Of a stretch of DNA of 64,000 nt, positions 8,433 through 15,100 are shown piece by piece. The number at the start of each line of letters is the position of its first letter. Positions within the stretch are counted from its first letter, which is position 1. The position numbers and the translations under genes were made by a program. The stretch is from DATARN01 sp036264135 (GTDB lineage: Bacteria > Actinomycetota > Acidimicrobiia > Acidimicrobiales > Palsa-688). The notes under the pieces are model-generated. The model did no database searches and was not told the origin of the DNA. It saw only the letters and a list, made by a program, of their open reading frames with translations. The stretch is taken from NCBI GenBank assembly GCA_036264135.1, contig DATARN010000058.1, positions 31,576-95,575 on the forward strand, read 5' to 3'.

Positions 8433-8617
8433 CAGGGCGGTAGCGCCGGCGTCGTCAGCGGCGTCAGCGGACGGCGGACGATGGGGCTTTGCAGGCGCCA
8501 ACGTCGCTCCCGTGGCGCCTGGTCGGCCGGCACCCGGAAACGTCGCCAATTCTCCGCCTGGCCGCGAAATTCCTGCTGGTGTTGCGCGATAAGCGCGCGG
8601 GAAATATACGGGTGCAT
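8426..8617 (-). CDS. Small basic protein, unknown function
   Basis: A 63-residue Arg-rich protein starting MHPYISRALIAQHQQEFRGQ. Short actinobacterial proteins starting MHP-x-I-x-R with an Arg-rich amphipathic helix are common and uncharacterised. Its ATG (8615-8617) overlaps the stop of the 56-residue gene upstream (TGATG), so the two form a small minus-strand operon. The C-terminus is Pro-rich. It is short and the call rests on context and N-terminal resemblance. Confidence 0.5.
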   Translation of the reverse strand: MHPYISRALIAQHQQEFRGQAENWRRFRVPADQAPRERRWRLQSPIVRRPLTPLTTPALPPCP

Positions 8618-8787
8618 CAGGCCGCCACCTCGGCGTCGTCGGCGCGGGCAATGAAATGAATGCCGGTGCCCCCGCAGGTGCACCGCCATTGGAGCTCGAC
8701 GCCGTCGTGGCGGTTGACGAGCCGTTCGATGTGCTCGGGGAAGAGCAGAACTCGACCCTGGTGGCCGGAGCAGTAGACAGCGAACAT
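8617..8787 (-). CDS. Small Cys-containing protein, unknown function
   Basis: A 56-residue protein: MFAVYCSGHQGRVLLFPEHI, then LQWRCTCGGTGIHF. It has an N-terminal Cys-x-x-His and a central CxCGGxG, suggesting a small metal-binding fold. I do not know a function. It is divergent from the AraC regulator, with 52 bp between start codons, so the two may share regulation. It overlaps the following 63-residue gene. Confidence 0.6.
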   Translation of the reverse strand: MFAVYCSGHQGRVLLFPEHIERLVNRHDGVELQWRCTCGGTGIHFIARADDAEVAA

Positions 8788-8839
8788 GCATTTATACTGA
8801 CGCTGGCGGAGGCGATTGAGAAGTGGCAGAATCGTCACC

Positions 8840-9886
8840 ATGCGCAAGGAAGCTGCCAAGAAAATACCTCGCCATCTGGTTGCCGCTGTGGTATTCGATG
8901 GGGTGTCGCCGTTTGAGTTTGCGGTGGCCTGCGAGGTTTTCGGTATTGATCGATCGGCCGATGTCGGCGCGCCCTGGTACCGCTTCGTGGTGTGCGCCGC
9001 CGGCCCAAATCCGATTTCCGCCCAGACCGGCTTCACCATTGGTACCAAGCACGGGCTCGAGGCGCTGCGCCGAGCGGACACCATTCTGATCCCCGCCGGC
9101 AACGCCGAGCAGAACGAAGCCTTGCTGAGCGAGCTGCGCCGGGCGCACCGCCGGGGCGCCCGCATCATGTCGGTATGCACCGGCGCCTTCGTGCTGGCCG
9201 CCGCCGGTCTCCTCGACGGCCGGCGGGCCACCACGCACTGGGCCCACGCCGCCAAGCTGGCCCAGCGGTACCCGGAGATCAAGGTCGACCCGGACGTGTT
9301 GTACGTCGACGACGGCGACATCCTCACCTCGGCCGGCACGGCCGCCGGGATCGACCTCTGCCTCCATATCGTCCGCCTTGACTACGGCGCCGAGGCGGCC
9401 AACATCGTGGCTCGGCGCATGGTCGTGCCCCCTCACCGCGACGGCGGCCAGGCGCAGTTCGTCAGCCAACCGGTCCACGACCACCCGGCGAACGATCCCT
9501 TCACCGAGACGCTCGACTGGGCGGTCGAGCACCTCGACAACGACCTCTGTGTCGCCGAGCTGGCGGCCCGCTCGGCCATGAGCGCCCGCACCTTCGCCCG
9601 CCGCTTCGGCGAGATCCACGGGTCCACGCCCCACCAGTGGCTGCTACGCCAGCGCATCCTGCTGGCCCAGCGGCTGCTGGAGACCACCGACCTGTCCGTC
9701 GACCTGGTTGCCGCCCGCTGCGGCCTGGGGACTGGTGCCAACCTTCGTCAGCACTTCCAGCGGATCCTGCGCACCACGCCCCAGGCCTACCGCCGCTGTT
9801 TCCAGCAGGGCTGTGCCATGCCGGTGGCGGCGCCCGACACCGACATCGACGCCGGCCACGGCGCCGACCGTGAGGTAGCCGTGTAA
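8840..9886 (+). CDS. GlxA-family AraC transcriptional regulator
   Basis: A 348-residue regulator. The N-terminal half is a DJ-1/PfpI-like sensor domain (VVFDGVSPFEFAVACEVFG, IMSVCTGAFVLAAAGLLDG, HWAHAAKLAQRYP). The C-terminal about 100 residues carry the two AraC helix-turn-helix motifs (VAELAARSAMSARTFARRF and VAARCGLGTGANLRQHF). This architecture usually activates a nearby catabolic gene. The ATG at 8840 is chosen over an in-frame TTG at 8816; neither has a clear ribosome site. It is divergent from the small gene pair. Confidence 0.88.
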   Translation: MRKEAAKKIPRHLVAAVVFDGVSPFEFAVACEVFGIDRSADVGAPWYRFVVCAAGPNPISAQTGFTIGTKHGLEALRRADTILIPAGNAEQNEALLSELRRAHRRGARIMSVCTGAFVLAAAGLLDGRRATTHWAHAAKLAQRYPEIKVDPDVLYVDDGDILTSAGTAAGIDLCLHIVRLDYGAEAANIVARRMVVPPHRDGGQAQFVSQPVHDHPANDPFTETLDWAVEHLDNDLCVAELAARSAMSARTFARRFGEIHGSTPHQWLLRQRILLAQRLLETTDLSVDLVAARCGLGTGANLRQHFQRILRTTPQAYRRCFQQGCAMPVAAPDTDIDAGHGADREVAV

Positions 9887-10185
9887 CCGCCTTCCCCTGA
9901 TGGCGCGGCGTGGCCCGCCGGCTTGCGGCGCGAGCCGGGCCGGGTCGTGGGGCGAGGGTCGTGGTCGTGGTCGGGTTGGGGTTGGGGCGCGAAGGGGTTG
10001 TGCGGCCAATCCGTTGTCGCCAGGAGGTCGGGCCGCCGGCGGGGTCGGCGTGGGGCTGGTGCAGGGTTGCGGCGCGAAGGGGTTCTGGGGCCAACCCGTT
10101 GTCGCCAGGCGGTCGGCCGCGGGCAGGCGCCGGCGGAGGCCGCCGGCGGGCCGGCGGGCCGGCGGGGCAGCGCCGGCGGCGGGTA
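9887..10185. repeat. Intergenic spacer with imperfect 46-bp direct repeat
   Basis: A 299-bp gap between convergent genes. It contains two 46-bp copies, 9986-10031 and 10071-10116, matching at 42 of 46 positions with an 85-bp period. The surrounding sequence is G/C-biased low-complexity. No convincing gene is visible; open frames here are compositional. Confidence 0.7.
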
Positions 10186-11673
10186 TCAGCTGGCGTCGCC
10201 GGCCCAGCCCCGGGACCGCTCGACGGCGCGGCGCCATTGGGCGTAGCGGTCGTCGGCGCGCCGGCGGGGCTGCGCCTCGGCGTCGGCGCCCCACAGCGTC
10301 GCCAGCTCGTCCAGCGAGCTCCAGACCCCTTCGGCCAGTCCCGCGAGATAGGCGGCACCGAGGGCGGTGGTGTCGGAGACCCGAGAGCGGGCGACGGGAA
10401 TCTGCAGCTGGTCGGCCTGCAGCTGGAGAAGCAGGTCCATGACCGACGCCCCGCCGTCGACCCGCAGACTGGTGACGGCCCGGCCGGAGCCCTCCGTCAT
10501 TGTCGTCACCACGTCGCGCGTCTGGTAGGCCATGGCCTCGACCACCGCTCGGGCCAGCTGGGCCCGGCCGCTGCCCCGGCTCAATCCGATCACCAGGCCC
10601 CGGGCGTAGGGATCCCACCACGGGCTGCCGAGGCCGGCGAACGCGGGAACGACGAAGACGCCCTCGCTGTCGTCGACCGACGCCGCCAGCGGGCCGATCT
10701 CGGACGCCTCGGCGATGATGCCCAGGCCGTCGCGGAGCCACTGGATGGCGGCGCCGGTGACGAAGATGGCGCCCTCCAAGGCGTACGCGGTCGCGGCCGG
10801 CCGCTCCAGCGTCCAGGCGACGCTGGTAAGCAGGCCCGCCACCGGCGCCGGGCAGGCCGGCCCGACGTTCATCAGGACGAAGCTTCCGGTGCCGTAGGTG
10901 TTCTTCGTCATCCCGGGCTGGAAACACGCCTGGCCGAACAGCGACGCCTGTTGATCGCCGGCTACGCCGGAAATGGGCACACCGTCCAGGCCGGCGACGA
11001 CGCCGGGTGCGGTGACCCCGATTCGCCCGCTCGAGAACCCGACCTCCGGGAGGCAGCTCGCGGGCACCCCGAAGATGGCCAGCAGCTCGTCGCTCCACCC
11101 CCGCCGACCGATGTCGTAGAGGAGGGTCCGGCTGGCGTTCGACGGGTCGGTGGCGTGGACTGCGCCGCCTGTCAGCTTCCAGATGATCCAGCTGTCGACG
11201 GTGCCGAACGCCAAATCGGGCGATGCTTCGACCTGGCCCTCGGTGAGCAGCCACTCCAGCTTGGTCGCCGAAAAGTAGGGGTCGAGGACGAGGCCGGTCA
11301 GTTGGCGGACCCGGTCGAGGTACCCGCCGGTGGTCAGTTCCTGGCACCGCGCCGACGTGCGGCGGTCCTGCCAGACCACCGCACGGTGGAGGGGCCGACC
11401 GGTCCCGCGATCCCAGACGACGGTGGTCTCGCGCTGGTTGGTGATCCCGATGGCGGCGATGGGGGTTTGAGCCTCGAGCAGGCGCTGGGCGACCGTCGTG
11501 ACCGTCTCGACGACCGCCGACCAGATCTCCTCGGGGTCGTGCTCCATCCAGCCGGGCCGCGGAAAGTACTGCGGAAACTCCCGGTAGGCGCTGGTGATCA
11601 CGTCGCCGGTGTCGGCCACGGCGAGCGTCCGAACGCCTGTCGTCCCCGCGTCGATTGCAAGGACTGCTGCCAT
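10186..11673 (-). CDS. glpK: Glycerol kinase
   Basis: A 495-residue FGGY-family kinase converting glycerol to sn-glycerol 3-phosphate. The N-terminal phosphate loop is AIDAGTTGVRT. Substrate contacts include GITNQRETTVVWD, AVVWQDRRTS and GVAGDQQASLFGQACF. The C-terminal ATP region includes GLGSPWWDPYARG and LRVDGGASVMDLLLQLQADQ. Length and motif order are normal. No glpF or glpD lies next to it, so it is a stand-alone gene here. It is divergent from the ribonucleotide reductase gene across a 453-bp spacer. Confidence 0.93.
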   Translation of the reverse strand: MAAVLAIDAGTTGVRTLAVADTGDVITSAYREFPQYFPRPGWMEHDPEEIWSAVVETVTTVAQRLLEAQTPIAAIGITNQRETTVVWDRGTGRPLHRAVVWQDRRTSARCQELTTGGYLDRVRQLTGLVLDPYFSATKLEWLLTEGQVEASPDLAFGTVDSWIIWKLTGGAVHATDPSNASRTLLYDIGRRGWSDELLAIFGVPASCLPEVGFSSGRIGVTAPGVVAGLDGVPISGVAGDQQASLFGQACFQPGMTKNTYGTGSFVLMNVGPACPAPVAGLLTSVAWTLERPAATAYALEGAIFVTGAAIQWLRDGLGIIAEASEIGPLAASVDDSEGVFVVPAFAGLGSPWWDPYARGLVIGLSRGSGRAQLARAVVEAMAYQTRDVVTTMTEGSGRAVTSLRVDGGASVMDLLLQLQADQLQIPVARSRVSDTTALGAAYLAGLAEGVWSSLDELATLWGADAEAQPRRRADDRYAQWRRAVERSRGWAGDAS

Positions 11674-11866
11674 GGCGCGGCCACGGTAGCGGGTTGCTTA
11701 TCCCTAGCGCGGCCCCCCGTCGAAGGGGCGGGGACAGGGGGGCCTGCGCCAGGGTGACACCGCCGAGGGGGCAGCTTCGGCGGCTCTCTAAGCGATACCC
11801 CACGACCCGGCGAGGCCAAACCAAAAAAAGTCTGAAGGTTCCTTAAGGCTGGTTCCCCGGCCGGAC

Positions 11867-11875
11867 TGTGGACAA
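11867..11875 (-). promoter_or_regulatory. DnaA-box-like site
   Basis: On the minus strand this reads TTGTCCACA, the form of the DnaA box preferred in actinobacteria. It lies about 110 bp upstream of the predicted reductase -35 element. E. coli nrdAB is DnaA-regulated, which makes the location suggestive, but one 9-mer can arise by chance. Confidence 0.35.
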
Positions 11876-11905
11876 CTTCGGCAATTCACAGCCTTGTTCC
11901 CCTCG

Positions 11906-11914
11906 TTGTTCACA
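11906..11914 (+). promoter_or_regulatory. DnaA-box-like site (one mismatch)
   Basis: TTGTTCACA differs from TTGTCCACA at one position. It is 39 bp (start to start) from the other box and in opposite orientation, so the pair is an inverted arrangement upstream of the reductase promoter. Confidence 0.3.
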
Positions 11915-11982
11915 GCGAGCGTTCCCTACGGTGAGACGACCAGGGGGCGACCGCAGGTGTTGCCGATTTCGTGTCGAATCGA

Positions 11983-12012
11983 TTGACAGCCATGGAACTA
12001 CGATGATGTAAT
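11983..12012 (+). promoter_or_regulatory. Predicted sigma70 promoter of ribonucleotide reductase
   Basis: A perfect -35 TTGACA (11983-11988) is followed after 18 bp by TGTAAT (12007-12012), a 5/6 match to TATAAT, in an unusually AT-rich stretch. The expected start is near 12020, giving a leader of about 105 nt with a small hairpin. Confidence 0.55.
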
Positions 12013-12054
12013 ATAACCCACATCTCGCGTCTCCAGCAGCGTACGGGAGGCGCC

Positions 12055-12072
12055 ACCACAACAGCTTGTGGT
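12055..12072 (+). promoter_or_regulatory. Leader hairpin of ribonucleotide reductase
   Basis: A perfect 7-bp stem, ACCACAA (12055-12061) and TTGTGGT (12066-12072), with a 4-nt loop lies 54 bp before the start codon. It is too small to be a known riboswitch. The ribosome site GGGGAGG lies 10 bp before the ATG. Confidence 0.3.
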
Positions 12073-12126
12073 TGGTGACGGGACCGGCCCGGACCGGCGG
12101 AACGAACGCAGGGGAGGACTTGGACA

Positions 12127-15100
12127 ATGGCAATGGCGCCCGAACGGATCGGGATCGGCATCCGCCGACACTTCACGTCGGCGGGGACGGATCCCTTCGA
12201 CACGGTGCGGTGGGAGCGGCGTGACGCACGTATCGCCAACTACCTCACCGGTGCCGTCGCCTTCGAGCAGCTCGGTGTCGAGGTTCCCGCCGGCTGGAGC
12301 GTCAACGCGACCAACATCCTGGCCCAGAAGTACTTCCGGGGCACCTTGGGCACGCCGGAGCGGGAGTGGTCGCTGAAGCAGGTCACCGAGCGGGTGGTCC
12401 AGACGATCACCGACTGGGGCCGCAAGGACGGCTACTTCGTCGACGAGGACGAGGCCGAGGCCTTCCGGGACGAGCTGGCCTACCTCGTCATTCATCAGCG
12501 GGCCGCCTTCAACTCGCCGGTCTGGTTCAACATCGGCGTGAAGGGGGTCCCCCAGCAGGCGTCGGCGTGCTTCATCCTTTCGGTCGATGACTCGATGCAC
12601 TCCATCCTCAACTGGTACGTCGAGGAGGGGACGATCTTCAAGGGCGGCTCGGGGGCAGGGATCAACCTGTCCCGCATCCGCTCCTCCAAGGAAGGGCTCC
12701 GCGGCGGCGGGACGGCATCGGGTCCGGTGAGCTTCATGCGGGGCGCCGACGCCTCGGCGGGGACCATCAAATCCGGGGGCAAAACCCGCCGGGCCGCCAA
12801 GATGGTCATCCTCGACGCCGATCATCCCGATATCGAAGACTTCATCTGGTGCAAGGCGGTCGAGGAGCGCAAGGCCCGAGCCCTACGAGACGCCGGCTTC
12901 GACATGGACCTCGACGGCAAGGACAGCCACTCGATCCAGTACCAGAACGCCAATAACTCGGTGCGGGTCACCGACGAGTTCATGCAAGCCGTTCTCGACG
13001 ATGAGGACTGGCACCTGCGGGCCGTCACCAACGGTGAGATCCTCGAGACCGTCAAGGCCCGTGACCTGTTCCGACAGATTTCCAAGGCGGCGTGGGAGTG
13101 CGCTGATCCCGGAATGCAGTTCGACACGACCATCAACAGATGGCATACCGCGCCGAACACAGGCCGGATCAATGGAAGCAATCCGTGCAGCGAGTACATG
13201 CATCTAGACAACTCGGCGTGCAATCTGGCCTCCATTAACCTGCTGGCCTTCTCGCAGGAAGATGGGACGTTCGACGTCGAGGGATTCAAGGTGGCGACCG
13301 AGGTCCTGTTCACGGCCCAGGAGATCATGGTCGGCAATGCCGATTATCCGACGGAGGCGATTGCCGAGACGTCGCGCCGGTTCCGCCAGCTCGGCATCGG
13401 GTACGCCAACCTCGGGGCCCTGCTGATGTCCCGGGGACTGCCGTACGACTCCGATGAGGGACGCGCCTGGGCGGCCTCCATCACCGCCCTCCTGACCGGC
13501 CAGTCCTACGCCACATCGGCGCGCACCGCCGCCCGGATGGGACCGTTCGCCGGATTCACGGAAAACCGCGACGCCATGCTGAACGTCTTGCGCATGCACC
13601 GCGACGAAGTGGCGTCGATCAACGAGGAGCTCGTACCCACGGAGTTATTGAGTGCGGCCCAAGAGGCCTGGGACACCGCGGTCGAGACCGGCGAACAGTA
13701 CGGCGTTCGCAACTCCCAAGCGAGCGTCCTGGCACCAACGGGGTGTCTGGTCGGGGGGTCGCTGGTGCCGACGGCGCGAGGCCTAGTCCGCCTACGGTCG
13801 CTCGGCGACCCCCACGGAGCCACGTGGCAGCCGCTGGCTCTTCAGGTCGGCACCGACGAGGGCCCCCAGGACGCCAGCCAATTCTTTATCAACGGCGCCG
13901 AGGCCACTGTTCGCGTCGAGACGACGCGCGGCTACCGGATCCAGGGCACACCCACCCATCGCGTCAAGGTGGTCGACGAAGCCACCGGAGAATGGCGTTG
14001 GAAGCGGTTCGGCGAGATCGGCGCCGGCGACCTGGTCCCCCTGGCCCTCGATCAGCTGATCGGGCGACCTCAGTCCGTGCCGCTGCCGCCGCTGCCGCCG
14101 CTGCCGCCGCTGCCGCCGCTGCCGACGCAGCCACGGTTGACGGAGGCCGACAACACGGCAGAGGACGAGGCTGCGGTCACGGCCACGATTACACCGGAGT
14201 TGGCTGAGCTCGTCGGGTACTTCATGGGTAACGGGTCGCGGCACGGTGGGGGCCTGCGGTTCGGCGTTACGGCCGGGGATTTTGACGTGATGGAACGGAT
14301 CGTGCAGCTCGGCAAGGAGGCGTTCGGCCTCGTCGGCCAAGCCACGCCGGAGACGGGCTTCAGCGAGGTCCGGTTTGATTCCGTCCGTCTGGCGCGCTGG
14401 TGGGAGGCGTGCGGCTTCGCGCCGCATCCTCCGACAGGTTCTCAGGCGGTTTCCGGTGAGACCGCCCACATTCCCGATGCGGTGCTTTCCGCCAACGATC
14501 CCGAGGTCTACGCCGCCTTCCTCCGTGGTTTGTACGAAGCCGACGGCGAAGCCGGCGCCGGATGCCCGACGTTGACGAGCCGCTCCACCGCCCTGGTCCG
14601 GGATGTGCAATCCCTGCTGCTGGCCCTCGGGTACCCGTCGACCCTCAGCCTTCGGGAGGGGACCGACGCGTCGTCCGAGCGCCCGGCCAGCCTGCGACTC
14701 ATCAACGAATCCGTCAGCACCCGCTGGCTGGAGCAAGTTGGGTTTATGGGCGCTCGAAAGAACGGGCGCATCCTGACAGCGGCCTGGGATGACACGGACG
14801 CCGCCGGCCAGACCGTCCGGCGCGACGACATCCCCCTGACCCGGGAACTGGTCGACCGGCTGGGCCGAGGCGACGACGGGTTGCCGCCGGCGGTGGCGAC
14901 GGAGCTGCGGATGTCGAGGCGACTGGCCAGCGAGCTGTTTCTCCGATCCGGCGATGCCGAACTCGGCCACCTCCTGTCGTTCTTCTACGACCGCGTGGGC
15001 AACGCCGAGCTCGTCGACGAGGAATTGACCTACGACCTGTCGGTCCCGTCCAACGTGACCTATATCGCCAACGGCTTCATAAGCCACAACACCATCGCCC

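Larger units (their letters stand above)
11674..12126. promoter_or_regulatory. 453-bp divergent spacer, glpK / ribonucleotide reductase
   Basis: This spacer separates glpK (minus) from the reductase (plus). It contains an 8-bp palindrome CCTTAAGG at 11841-11848, two DnaA-box-like 9-mers, a sigma70-type promoter and a short hairpin, each listed separately. No gene is visible. I searched by eye for an NrdR box pair and a cobalamin riboswitch and found neither. Confidence 0.6.

Noticed and set aside
8349..8651. A 100-codon minus-strand frame over the small gene pair
   Set aside because: It conflicts with the two overlapping small genes, which have better starts and composition.
9644..11824. A 726-codon minus-strand frame overlapping glpK and the AraC gene end
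   Set aside because: It is out of frame with glpK, Arg/Pro-rich, and has no recognisable motif.
11674..12126. Cobalamin riboswitch or NrdR boxes before the B12-dependent reductase
   Set aside because: No B12-box-like sequence and no paired NrdR palindromes were found by eye.
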